DNA from: Proteles cristata cristata
Taxonomy: Eukaryota > Chordata > Mammalia > Carnivora > Hyaenidae
Length of the DNA: 64,000 nucleotides
Direction of reading: 5' to 3'
NCBI GenBank assembly: GCA_017311185.1
Contig: JAESUZ010003164.1
Coordinates: 620,001-684,000 of the forward strand
The notes under the pieces are model-generated. The model was not told the origin of the DNA, did no database searches, and saw only the letters and a program-made list of their open reading frames with translations. This document shows, piece after piece, positions 44,270-55,799 of the stretch. Positions within the stretch are counted from its first letter, which is position 1, and the number at the start of each line of letters is the position of its first letter. The position numbers and the translations under genes are program-made.

Positions 44270-46900
44270 CTTATTCTTTATCATCGCACCTTGACATTGT
44301 TTGCAATGTCACTGTTCTACAATTCTGTCTTTCACATATCATTTTAAAATAAATTTCTAGAAACAGAACTGTTCTGTGTAAAATCTCTGGCAACATATTG
44401 TCTACTTGTTTGGTATCTTCTCATTATGGTTTCCGATATGAATGGCACCGAAGTTGACACCAAAAAATATAGTTACATAAATTAAATTTAGACAGGGCTC
44501 AAAATTTATGCCTTGTATCTCAATTTAATGCACACTAATTGGGAACTAGAAATGGCACATTAATTTTTCTAACTAAGATTCAATATAGCCTGGAGCCCTA
44601 CTGATTACATTTTAAAAGAAATCCAAACACGTAGCATCAAGGCCTGCGATGATTATAAAGAAAATTTTATAAAGCAAATCTCTGCGTTTCTATTTAAAAA
44701 ACCTCACCATCTAGCAACTGGCTCCTGTGGTGAGAGGGCTCAACATTCATCTACAGGATTCATCACAGAGAGGAAGCATTCAGAGATAACATAAGAAAAG
44801 GGAAGAATAGAGATGTCAAGCTGAGGAAAAGGGCAGGTATGGCTCCTGGTTACATCAGCCTGTGGTCTTCTGGGTCCTTTAGTGTCTTTTGCCTTATATT
44901 GGGTATTCTACAAATCTCAATCCTAATGAAAATGTCAATCTGGGGGAAGCCCCATGTTGAGAGGCCCTGAATTCGAGAAAAACTATTCTGACCTATCATT
45001 CATGTACTTTTTCCTTCAGCGTTTTGGGCATTTGGCGAAAATGTCAAATGAGTAGATAAAGATGAAAAGCTGCCCAAATCCATCTTTATTAGACCAACTC
45101 TCCTGTATGAAGCAAATCATTGTGAATTGGTTTTAAAAAAATCAAAAAAAGGAACAAGCCTGTATTTACAAATTAGTCCTAGCCCAATTTCCCTATTTTT
45201 CTTTGTATGAAGCTAAAGCTTTCATTCTTTTTTCTTTTATCGGAAATCAAATACGTAAAATGTTTGGAAATGTGATAATATTGAAAAGAGTATGTGAGCC
45301 TCACAATTTTTAATCTATCCTAGTATGTAAAGATTAGATAAAATAACAAGCCAGAATTTTCCACATCCTATGCACACATCCAGAGAAATAGTTTCAAGGT
45401 GTATGATAAAGCTTTGCGTACAGTTAAGTACAACCTCATAAAGCCCTTGTGTTTGCAATTATTGGACAGTTATAACTGCCTTTAGATTTCATGAAGTGTT
45501 ACATACTTTTGAGAGGAAGAAGAAGGTCATAATAATTTTTGTGTCCTTATCAGCAAGATTCTCAGCGCTTGATAATGCCTGTTTCACTGTCAGTGTGGCA
45601 AGGATTGGGGTGGCCTGCGTTGTACTGCCAGCCTAGACAGGCGATGGTTTTTCTCTTTCCCAAGAAGGATCTATGGGATTGAACCTTTAGGGGAACAAAT
45701 CAATTTCACTTTATACAGTTCTGACTTTCAACATTAATTTTTAAAACCAACTCATTTTATCACATATTTCTACTCTCCCATTGTAAAGGGAAAAAAAGAA
45801 TTTGAAAAGAGCCATTGAGGAAGAGGAACACAATAAAATCATAACACAGAAAAGGAACAACCCGGAATTAAAAGGAGAAAAGTAAACATACCATGCCTTA
45901 GCTTAGCATCAAGACAAGTCCTAACCACACGTCTTAGAATTCAAAATGAACAAGAATTTTCATTGTGACCTATCTTAGCTCTCTTAGCTTTTACAGTCAG
46001 TTAAGAGTTCTGGGCTTTGCTAGAAAGCCCAATGCTACGCATTAGAATACAGTCCAGGGAAGGTAGATCTGTTACGCGCTCAGGCACTGAAACCGAAATA
46101 TGCAGCCATAATATGATATTCTGATCCAAAGGATTCACTTAAATCACTTAGAATACCGGGCATACAGCTTGTCTCCTAAATTATCTTCTGGAAATGTCTT
46201 TCCTTTCCACTAGGACTCTGATAGAATCTTTTTGCCAGAACGAGCAGTAAGATCATTCCATGTGGGTCCTGGACAAGAGGTAGGCTCTGCTGTTCATGAG
46301 AGACAGCGTTTCTGTTTCTTGGGTTTGGAAAACAAGCACTGAGGGAAAGGTGGACTGCCAGTGTCTTGGTGGGTTTAGACGGCGTCTTAAGAAGTCAGTT
46401 CTGTCCTCCGGCTACTGCAGGCGTGCGGGGGTAAGGACTGGAAGTTCGACAAACGTGGCTTCCCTAGGAAAAGGCTCACAGCATCCGTTGCCAGCAACAC
46501 ATTAGAACAGCTGAAAAACGTCTCAGTCACACAACAGAACAAGAATCATTTTCTAAGAGCGTGATCTCCCCGTGTGCCTGCCAAGCAAATTTACTGCAAA
46601 AGGCCGTTTGATGAAGCCTGATCAAATAAGTCCCATGGAAAGAGTGCTTTATGCTGACTACTTAAATGAGTAATATACAAAGAAAAGTCTTTCCAAGATA
46701 GATTTTCAAAAGTAATGTTAATTAATGTTTCGGACATGAAAAAATAGCGAAGCCATTGTTTCTTCGGGGGTCATTCCTATTTTATCATAATGAAAACAAG
46801 CAGGCAGATATGGGAAAATAGCTTTCTCCATCTCTATTTTAAGAGAATCGAATGATCAATTAATTTAAAACTAGTATCAAGCAATTAGGATAGAAAATTT
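44270..46900. other. repeat-poor stretch, 2.6 kb
   Basis: No SINE, LINE, LTR or microsatellite is recognisable, unlike nearly every other 2.6-kb piece of the window. The base composition is more balanced from about 45550 onwards. It contains the exon-shaped segment at 46214-46279. Absence of recognisable repeats may reflect constraint or only repeats too old to see. Confidence 0.55.
46214..46279 (+). other. candidate cassette exon, 66 nt (unproven)
   Basis: A pyrimidine-rich run ending in AG (tgtctttcctttccactag, 46195-46213) precedes the segment, and GAG followed by gtaggc (from 46280) follows it. The 66 nt are a multiple of three. Only the first frame is open, reading from Asp-Ser-Asp-Arg-Ile-Phe to Gly-Pro-Gly-Gln-Glu (22 residues). 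A possible branch site, tcctaaatta, lies at 46173-46182, about 30-40 bases upstream. I recognise no protein family. Such motifs also arise by chance in 64 kb, so this is a candidate only. Confidence 0.25.
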
Positions 46901-46907
46901 AAATAGG

Positions 46908-47128
46908 AGGGTGGCTCAGTCGGTTAAACGTCCGATTTAGGCTCAGGTCATGATCTCATGATCAGTAGATTAAAGCCCCGCCTCGGCCTCTGTGCTGACA
47001 GCTCAGAGCCTGGAGCCTGCTTCAGAGTCTGTGTCTCCATCTCTCTCTGTTCCTCCCCCATTTGCACTCTGTCTGTCTGTCTGTCTGTCTCTGTCTCTTT
47101 TTCTCAAAAATAAAGATTAAAAAAAAAT
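46908..47128 (+). mobile_element. CAN-SINE, sense, slightly 5'-truncated
   Basis: It starts at 'gggtggctcagtcggttaaa', lacking the first bases of the head. A (TGTC)n-type run occupies the CT-rich part at 47072-47092. The tail is AATAAAG followed by an A run. Confidence 0.93.
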
Positions 47129-47313
47129 TTTTTTTGATGTGTATAGGATAAGGTGAGACCAAGACACACCTTTGCTTTTGGTTGTGGACTTTTAGAAAAT
47201 TTATGTGCACTAGTTACAGACACACTAATTATGCTGGTTATTTTATAACACTTTCTACCATTTCATTTTCTCAATATTTTTCTGCCACAGGTCCAATATT
47301 TAAAATATCCTAA

Positions 47314-47533
47314 GGGGCATCTGGATGGTTCAGTCTGTTAAGCATCTGACTTCAGCTCAGGTCATGATGATCTTGTGATTCATGGGTTCGAGTCCTGAGT
47401 CAGGTTTTGGGCTGACAGCTCAGAGCCTGGAGCTTGCTTCAGATCTGTGTGTGTCTCTCTCTCTGCTCCTCCCCCATACATTCTCTCTCTCTCTCTCTCT
47501 CTCTCAAAAATAAATAAACATTAAAAAAATTAA
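47314..47533 (+). mobile_element. CAN-SINE, sense
   Basis: Head 'ggggcatctggatggttcag', then 'catgggttcgagtcctgag', a pure (CT)n run at 47484-47504 and a tail with AAATAAATAAAC. A duplicated 'gat' follows 'catgat' in the A-to-B-box region. Confidence 0.94.
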
Positions 47534-47582
47534 AAATAAGATGTCTTAAAACATAAGTTTTTTAAGGGGCAATGGGGAAAGT

Positions 47583-47944
47583 CAGATTGGGCCACCATAA
47601 CAAAATACCATATACTAGGTGTCTTAAACCACTGAAGTTTATTTCTCACAGTTGTGGAAGCTGGAAGTCACAGTTACCAGCAGGGTTGGGTTCTGGTGGA
47701 GGCTTTCATATTGGCTTGCAGACTGCCACCTTCTGGCTGTGTCCTCACATGGCAGAGAGAGAGAGGCGTCAAGCAACCTCTCCAGTGTCTCTTACAAGGG
47801 TGCCAATCCTATCATGAAGCTCCCACCCTCCTGACCCATTCTAACCCTAATCACCCTAAAGCCCCATGTCCAAATGCCATCACGCTAGTGATTAGGGCGT
47901 TAACATACGAATTTTAGGGGAACACCAACATTCAGTCCATAACA
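47583..47944 (-). mobile_element. MLT1-type MaLR LTR, antisense
   Basis: Plus-strand text reads the reverse complement of the LTR: 'gccaccataacaaaatacca', 'aagtttatttctcacagttg', 'gctgtgtcctcacatggcag', 'tctcttacaagggtgccaat', 'cattcagtccataaca'. No LTR partner or internal region is adjacent, so it is a solo LTR. Plus-strand frames of 60-87 codons across it are chance. Confidence 0.8.
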
Positions 47945-48051
47945 TCTATGAAACAGATTCTAGGCAGAATTAAAATCAGGGTCAAACTAAGTTTGGGGGA
48001 AACAGAAGCAGAGTTGAATAGACAGGGAGAAGTGCTTAAGAATACTTCTGA

Positions 48052-48258
48052 GGGGCACCTGGGTGGCTCAGTCAGTTAAGTGTCAGATCTCAGATCAGAT
48101 CATGATCTCACAGTTCGTGAGTTCGAGCCCCACAGTGGGCTCTGTACTGACAGCTTGGAACCTGGAGCCTGCTTTGGATTCTCTCTCTCTCTCTCTCTCT
48201 CTCTGTCCCTCACCTGCTCACTCTGTCTCTGTCTCTCTCAAAAATAAACATTAAAAAA
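48052..48258 (+). mobile_element. CAN-SINE, sense
   Basis: Head at 48052, B-box-like 'gagttcgagccccacag' and a (CT)n run at 48180-48203. Target duplication aatacttctga (48041-48051) and aatatttctga (48259-48269). Confidence 0.95.
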
Positions 48259-48606
48259 AATATTTCTGAAAAGAGAACCAATGAATTCAAGCAGCTGGGT
48301 CATTTCCGATTATTCTCAGAATAGAATAAAACCTATTTCTGGGTTCTGTGGAGACTTTATGTGCTTTATATCCAGGATACACTCCTGATCTGACTACCTG
48401 ATTTGCAGGAGCTGAATGGCAGGGCTACTTGGCTCTCTACTGCTGTGTATTCTTAATGTCTATTCATAGTCCCAGTGTGAATTTGCTATTGATACATATT
48501 GTTCCTGAACATCCGCATGGAGTTTTGAATCTTTCTTTAGTGTCCCCCACTAGTATGAAACTTCTTGAGGACAGAGACAGTGATGTTTATGTATTATGTG
48601 CATTTC

Positions 48607-48818
48607 CTTTTTTTTTTTTAAGGTTTATTTATTTTTGAGAGAGAGAGAGGCAGAGCCTGAGTGAGAGAAAGGCAGAAAGAGAATCTGCTTCAGAATCTGA
48701 AGCAGGTTCTAGGTTCCGAGCCATCAGCACCAAACCTGATGCGGGGCTAGAACTCATGAGATCATGACCTGAGCTAAAGTTGGTTGCCTAACCCGACTGA
48801 GCCACCCAGATGACCCAC
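48607..48818 (-). mobile_element. CAN-SINE, antisense
   Basis: T-rich left end, 'gtttatttatttttgagaga' and head ending 'gccacccagatgaccc'. Target duplication tatgtgcatttc (48595-48606) and tatgggcatttc (48819-48830). Confidence 0.95.
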
Positions 48819-48830
48819 TATGGGCATTTC

Positions 48831-49780
48831 TGAATGAGTACATTACTAGTCAATTGCATCCTGTAATATGTTACTTTGTAAATTAGCTACCAAAATTCTT
48901 GCTCCTCTCTCATAGTCCTTCTCACACTAGACCTTTCATTTTCTCCAGCTTCACCTCTATAATAAATTAATCTTCCTTTTCTTCTATACATATCATTGTG
49001 ATTTGCAAAATTTTCTCTGCAAAAGTTCTACGTATTTTATATTTAGCATTTTTCTATACCTCTTGAGATTTTCTTAAACTATGTTTTAAAGAAGAATTTG
49101 GATTTTTTTTTAAGATCAGGGTTTTCTATTTCTGGTAAGTCATAAATGGAACATCAAACATTTAATATGGTCTTCTTTAGGGCAAACTATTTTTCTTCCT
49201 TTGTGTTTTGCCTTTGACTCTCTGGGTAATTTTGATCCAATTGCCATCACCAAATACCAAGAAAGTATTAATTCCTGACAGCCCATTCGCTTGAGAAAGT
49301 GATCATTATGTGTCAAAAAAAAAAAAAAAGACACCATTTTCACATATATATATTTCCTGTGTCCTCTGTGAGGAATGGTTACCTTGAGAGAAATCAAAAC
49401 TTTTTTTTTCTATTTTGTGACAGAACTGCATCAAGACAAAAATCATAAGATTTTAGCCAAATATTTCTGTAATATTGTTCTGATTATAACTAATATCTTC
49501 TCATTATGGAATATTTGGAAAATATGAAAGCTATGCAATGGAAAATGAAAATCTCTTGAAGCACAGATATAAATAGCACCAACCTTTTAGGGCATTTCCT
49601 TTTATTCTCTCTGTGTGTATAAATATATTTTACAAAACAATGCGTATTTATTTCTGTGTCTTGCCATTTTGCAGAGCAAAATGTTAATAGTGTGTTTCCT
49701 GTCATTAAAACCTCAAGAATATCATCTCTAATCGTCTCTAGTAGGTATAAAATCTCTATTGACGGTCTTTGTTTTTTGCT
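48831..49780. other. unassigned AT-rich DNA
   Basis: Nothing coding was found. An A run lies at 49316-49329 and TA-rich text at 49343-49354. Parts of 49480-49690 could be antisense LINE-1 but lack diagnostic blocks. Confidence 0.4.
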
Positions 49781-49784
49781 GCAG

Positions 49785-50005
49785 TTGCTGTTTTGTGTTT
49801 TGGTAACAGCCTTATTGAGATGGAATTTAGATACTTATTTTCATATAATCTCCTCAACTATTTAAGTGGGTGAATTATATGAATATAAGTATCTAAATTG
49901 AACTTGGCGCTTCATTCATGCCATAGGGCAATCAGTCCTTCATTCCTTTTTATGGCCAAATAATATCCCATTGTAGTGTCTTTGTTTCCAAGGGAGTCTT
50001 CCCAA
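49785..50005 (-). mobile_element. LINE-1 3' UTR, antisense, old
   Basis: 'aacagccttattgagatgga', then 'atttaagtgggtgaattata', then 'tatggccaaataatatccca' are reverse-complement L1 3' UTR phrases in order. Confidence 0.55.
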
Positions 50006-50134
50006 AATAAGGCTATTGATCCTAGGCTTGTCATACTTGGTGAAATTTGCTTATGGAGTTTTACAAAGTAAATAGGATCTTTTTTTCCAACTTTTGCAAG
50101 TCAAATGTATTGATTTTTTCTATTCTCGGATTTC

Positions 50135-50290
50135 CTTTCTTCTCCATTCATTCAACAAGTATTAATTCACAGAATACAAAATACCAGGCTTTGTACAGGC
50201 TATGTGAATACAGTGTGAACAAAATCAACACAGTTCCTGCCTTTACATTTCTGTGAGGAGCCCAACTTTAACAAATAGCCAAAGGAAGAT
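50135..50290 (-). mobile_element. LINE-2 3' end, antisense
   Basis: 'attcattcaacaagtattaa', 'ccaggctttgtacaggctat', 'aatacagtgtgaacaaaatc' and 'cagttcctgcctttacattt' are the reverse complement of the L2 tail. Confidence 0.6.
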
Positions 50291-50294
50291 AGAA

Positions 50295-51715
50295 TCAAAA
50301 TTAAAAACCGAGCAGAACAGTCAGCGCCCTCTAGCTGTGTCCTACAGAAAGCACACCTGTAGTCAAAGCTGGGGTTATTGGCTGGTTGCTATGAGAAAGA
50401 ATACACACCATGGTGAGCCATGGAGCATTTAGGTGAAAGAGTGCAGGAGCGTGCTGTAGACCTGGGGGTTTATGTTGCATAATTTTGGAGAAGGTTCAAG
50501 AAAGCATAGTTTTGCTCTGAATTAAGTGCTGCCAAGAAAATAAGGGCAGTTCTAAGGTATCACAAAAATTTTTTTATCTAAAGGCAGGAGAGTGAAGTAG
50601 GGTAAAATTATAATTGGTAAAGAAACACCAATCACTCATATAGCAAAAGGAGGGCGATGTCTCACCATTTTGTGATCTGGACGGTGTTCTTGATTTTGGC
50701 TGTGCTCTGTCAGACATGATTCCATAAAATTCCATAAAAACAACTGACCTTGTTTCTGTTTTGCCACATTGCAGTCACAGAATGGGCTTGTCTGACTAGT
50801 TTTGTGACATTCTTGATGGCCTGCAGGATACCATGGCCCAGCTGTTAGAACCAGGCCAGCTCAGCTGACAGCCATCAGGGCTACTTTTGTCTTCTCAGTA
50901 GTCTCTTTTGACCCAGGGTGGACAAAGTGAGCTTACAGGACACGAATGGACAGCTTCCAGGTTGTTATCATTGCCATGATTCTTCCTATCAGGAAACGTT
51001 CTGAAGAAGATCGTGTATGGTGGGACTTGGGTTGATCCTTCTTGCTCCTGTTGCAAGAGGAGGAAGAGTTGAACTGTCTGATGTAACAATGACAGTCCAG
51101 TAACTCTCAAGATTCTGGAAAGGATCCACTGGCCAACTGTAACTCAGCCAGTCATCAATGGGAAAAGTGCTGATAAGTCCTTGTATGGGAACCTGAAACA
51201 AGAAACTAAATTACCAAATCCAGGCAAAAAATTATGTCCCTACATTCATCTGGGTCTTTTCTAGACATCTAGTTGGTTTTTTCCTCCAGTCACGGATTTA
51301 TTTATTTATTTATTACTTAATCTAGAATATTTATATAGGTGTGGCCAGATGTGTTTATTCCGAGCATAAACTGCCCTTTGGCTTACTAACAGGAAATTGA
51401 ATGCTATGTAATTGACCATGATAATGCTGGTTACTGAATTCAGGTGTTTTGTTGGACTTCCAGAGCAGGAGTTGTATTCTCATGAATAGTAGTGATTTAA
51501 AGGGGTATAGAATCCAATGGAAATATAAGTATTAAATATCTCAACAGAAGTGAGCTGATGATTGGTCTCTTCAAATGGAAAACTTTTCAGAGTGGAGCTA
51601 AACAGCTGCTGAAAAGCTGTCTGGAAATTCTTTGAAAAGAACAAACAATATTTTAGCCAAAAAGCTCCAATATTTTTCATTCAGGATGGGCTACATTTCT
51701 CTGGTAGGATTGACA
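50295..51715. other. unassigned DNA, possibly 5' part of ERVL remnant 3
   Basis: Base composition is more balanced at 50600-51200 than in the flanks, and no coding frame holds. It may belong to the retroviral remnant whose pol becomes recognisable at about 52860, but I could not align it. Confidence 0.3.
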
Positions 51716-51716
51716 G

Positions 51717-51890
51717 ATTTGGCTATATAACATGCAGGATCCAATGAAAAATGAAATAGCAGCCCATATGTTCAAAAATTATTAGGAATTTCAAGATGGC
51801 AACAGCAAAACATTAAACCATCCTGAAATTCTAAGGGCAGAGTTATGTGAGACTACAGAAGTCTCATGCCCATGAATGATTGCAAATAAT
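51717..51890 (+). repeat. old interspersed repeat, copy 2 of a local pair
   Basis: It carries 'tgttcaaaaattattaggaa', 'tttcaagatggcaacagca' and 'tctcatgcccatgaatg', in the same order and orientation as at 29566-29730. Confidence 0.55.
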
Positions 51891-51894
51891 CTCA

Positions 51895-52855
51895 GTGGAA
51901 ATGTTTTGTTGATGTTGGGTCAAGGTCCAATTCCTACAAGACTGAACTCTAGGTTAAGTTCATAAGACATTCCCCAGGAAGGACCTATAGAAGGGCATTT
52001 TTGTGTCCATGAGAACAAACAGTGCAAAATTCCAATTAGAGGGCGTGTAATTGACCCAGAGCCCCAGCTGCTGTTCTCCGAAATCCATCACCATGTTTGA
52101 GTGGACACAGTGCTTCCCATAGGTTGTTGCCAACAAGTGAGTAAGCACTTCCGTGATACTAAGATGGCACCGATTCTGGGATGCAGAAAAGTTCTTTAAT
52201 GAGCAATTTTGCTTTGTGGACTCCACGGGGACTTTGCTGACTTTGTTAGATTGTGCAATGGTCTAGGACGCTTTCACCTACCATTCTTTTCTCCTTCACT
52301 CAGGGCCAGAATTATTTGAGCTCTGATGTCTTTCCCAGCTTGACTCACCATTTTTTTTTCTCGCAGGCATTTCTCCTGCTAAAATCATTTGAATCTGCTT
52401 CTTGGAGGGCCTGGACTACTACAAATGGTACTAGATATAATCTGAGAAAATAGGTGGTAAGAACAGAACTTGGGGATGGCTCACTCATTGCTCAGCAGAT
52501 GAGACAGTGTATCCTGCTTGATGGATAGGATATGAATAGTCCCTGATACATGATGGTGGTTCAGTTTGCACTGATAGTGACTTGGAGCCATGTCCTGATG
52601 TGACAAAATATATGTCAGATATGATGATGCAGACATTTGGAAAAAAAAAATGAGAGAAACAATGTCTTGCTAAGATAGCAAGACACCAAATTTGGGTTAA
52701 CTGATTATTACAAAGATGCATTGATATCCTGCAGGATAATGAGAAATTGAGAGTTGCTAACAGATAGTTAATGGTTGTATGAGAGACAGAATCTAGGTGG
52801 AAGCTCACAAGAAGGCCTTAATCGGCTTTAGTAGAAGGACAAATATAATAGAGCT
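51895..52855. other. unassigned DNA upstream of ERVL pol
   Basis: The minus-strand frame at 51960-52226 (88 codons) and the one at 52485-52808 (107 codons) have ordinary-looking amino-acid composition but no recognisable domain. The position suggests an ERVL gag-side remnant on the plus strand, but this is inference. Confidence 0.3.
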
Positions 52856-52859
52856 CCAG

Positions 52860-55795
52860 CAATGTCAGAACCCTCAACCAGTGCAGGCCATTATATGAAG
52901 ATCAAGGCCCTGGTGGAAAAATTTTAACATAAAAAATAATATGTTTTGCTAAGTTCCCACAATTCATTGACTGAAGAGGTGATTGCAGCCCTAAAGGAAG
53001 AATCTTATAACATCAAGGCAAGTATATACCGTAACTATTCCCTTAAATCTTTGCCTAAAAGGACTTATAGCCATTTACCTAGGTGATAGTACACTGGGGA
53101 AATATCAAGACATTTTTGAGTTGACATTTGGGAGATCTGAAGCATCATCATGGCCCTACTTCGAGTGGGAAGCCCATATGTCCATGTAATATATGGAGTT
53201 TTGCCTTATAGTGTGCCCACTTCATCCACAAGCCACTAAGTCATTGTTTCCCCAGTCCCTGAGTACATTATTGGAATTGATATATGTGGAAATCGGAGTT
53301 AACGCCTATATCAGATCTCTTATCTGTGAAGTAAAAACTACCATGTGGGGAAAGCCAAATATAAACTTGAAACTGCTCTCCCCCACAACACTGGCCAACA
53401 TAGTAAACCAAACACAGTATCAGAGCTCCAAAAACTGGAGAAGATTACTGGCATTAATAAAGACCTAGAGAGAGTGCAGGGCTGGTTTCCCCTGTCATAA
53501 CTCTATTTACCCCCCAGGCCAGATCTTGCAGAAAATGGATGGATCCTGGAGAAGGACTATAGACTAGTGTAGACTTAACTGAGTATTTGCAGTGAACCAG
53601 TTGCTGTGCCAGTTGTGGTTGAATTGCTAGAGCATATTAATAAGGTTTGGGGAACATGGTAGGCAGCCATTGATTTGGCAAACACATTCTTTCACTCTCT
53701 GATTTGAAAAGATGATCACAAGTATTTGGGAGCATATAAAAATTTTTGTTTATAGTCTTTCTTCAAGGTTTCAAGGCTTTAACCCTCCTGTCTTCTGTCA
53801 TAATATTGTACAAAGGCATCTGGACTGTTGACCTCCCTCTGAATACAACACTTATCTGTTGTCTTCATGCCATCATGCTGATCGGACAGAAAACACAAGA
53901 AGTGGTTGGTGGGCTAGAGGTCTTGGTAAGACACACATGTTCTAGAGGATGGAGATAACCCAGCCACGTGGGAGATCCCATGGTGAGGGACATGCTAAAC
54001 TAAAATTAAAAGACACATTGTTGCCTCTTACGTCCCCTATCAAAAAGAGGGCAGCATAGAGCCTAGAAGGCCTCTTCGGGTTCTGTAAGTAATTCCCTGC
54101 ATAACAAAGAGGCTGCCAGCACTGAGCTGGGCCTCAGCACAAAAGGACATGGCAGCAGTCCTGTGGTGTTGGAGGTATCAATGGTCAAAGGTGCAATATA
54201 GAACGTAGGACAAGTTCTAGTGGGAGAGTCACAACACAGGTTCTTGGGATTCTGAAACGAGTCCATGCCATCTATAACAGAGATTTATAGTCTTTGATAA
54301 ATAGCCTTTGGCATTTTTCTGAGCTCTGGTAGAGATGAAATGCTCAGCCATAGGATACCAAATAACTGTATGTTCAAAAGCACTCTTTATGAACTGGATT
54401 CCGTCAGTCTCATCACATCATAGATTCAGATGGGCCCAGCAGCAGTCCATCACAAGATGAAGATAGTACATCTGGACTGAGATCAAGCAGGACAGAATAG
54501 GCTCCTCAGTGCCCCCATGAAAACCATTGTTGCATCAGCACCCTTTTCCTGACTTGTGTTCATGGCTATATGAAGGGGCCCAAACAACCAGCTGAAAAAT
54601 AAGGAAAAAGTCTAGGTTGGTTAATAGACTTTTGGTTAATGAGGGCAAGCCAAAAATGGATGGTGGATACCTTACAGATACATATACAGGTGGCCTTGAA
54701 AAACAGTAGAAAGGGAAATTCTTCCCAATAGAGCTCTGAGCAGTATATTTAGTCATTCACTTTCTGTGCAAAGAAGAATAGCCCAAGGTGAGAATAGGTA
54801 TAGATTTCCATGCAGTGGCCAATAGTGTGGCTGTCTGGTTAAGGACTTGGAAAGAAAAGGACTAGGAGAGTAGAGACAAGCAAGTCTATGGTAGAGACCT
54901 ATCCATGACCTACGAAAGTGGGTTCTAAATGTGAATTAAATGCTAATCCCCACCAAAATATCTACCACTGGAAAGGCAGTCAATAAAATGACTTGGCTGC
55001 ATAATGTCAGTCAGTCCTTGTCATTGACCACCCTGGCACTGCATGATGACCAGAGTGGTCACAGAGACAGAGTCAGAGCCCAACAGCATGGACTATCACT
55101 TACCCAAGTAGGTCAAGCTCCTGGTGTTTCTGAATGTCCAACAGGTCAGCAAAGGAAACCAACACTAGGCTCCCAATATATTAGCTTGCCCAAGCTACTG
55201 TAACAAAGTACCACAAACTGGGTGGCTTAACCAACAGAAATTTATTTTCTCACAGTTCTGGAAGTGAAATGGCTATGACAAAGATGTCTGCAAGGTTGGT
55301 TCCTTCTGAGGACTGTGAGGGAAAATCTGTTCCAAGCCTCTGTCCCAGCTTCTGATGGTTTTATGGGTAATCTGTGGTGTTTCTCAGCTTATATGTAGAG
55401 CCATTCACTCATCGCTGCCTTCATCTTCACATAGTGTTCTCTGCATTTTGTATATCTGTGTCCAGATTTCTCCTTTTTGTAAGGACACTGGGCATATCGG
55501 ATTAAGAGTCTACCCTACTCCAGTATGACCTTATTCAACTAATTAGATCTACGATGACCCTATTTCTAAAGATCACATTCTGAGGTACTGGTGATTAGGA
55601 CTTCAACATATGAAATTTGGAGGGGGGAGGCACAATTTAACCCCTAACACCTTGATGTAGCACAACTCCTCAAGGAGATCAACCAAATTCTTGATGGGAA
55701 GTTAATTACATTGGATCTCCTCCATCTTGGAGGCCAATGGTTTGTCCTCACAAGGACAGGTGCTATTCAGATATGAGTTTTCCTTTTCTGAGCAG
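52860..55795 (+). pseudogene. ERVL internal remnant 3 (pol), split by an MLT1 LTR
   Basis: Sense ERVL pol blocks appear in order. A protease-to-RT entry lies at 53260-53365 ('tacattattggaattgatat'). The RT palm remnant coding Ala-Ile-Asp-Leu-Ala-Asn lies near 53671-53688. A decayed catalytic-loop neighbourhood lies near 53862-53895, where the expected Asp pair is gone (His-Ala-Ile-Met-Leu-Ile). The end of RT is at 54020-54130, RNase-H-side text follows to about 54900, and integrase starts at 55140-55180 and resumes at 55650-55790. An antisense MLT1 LTR (55179-55649) splits the integrase. All frames are broken. No LTR of its own was seen. Confidence 0.72.
55179..55649 (-). mobile_element. MLT1-type MaLR LTR, antisense, in ERVL integrase
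   Basis: 'tactgtaacaaagtaccaca', 'aactgggtggcttaaccaac', 'aaatttattttctcacagtt', 'tgtaaggacactgggcatat', 'gattaggacttcaacatatg'. It ends 'aacccctaaca'. ERVL integrase text before (up to 'ctcccaatat') and after (from 'ccttgatgt') overlaps by a few bases, as a target duplication would. Confidence 0.85.
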
Positions 55796-55799
55796 AACA

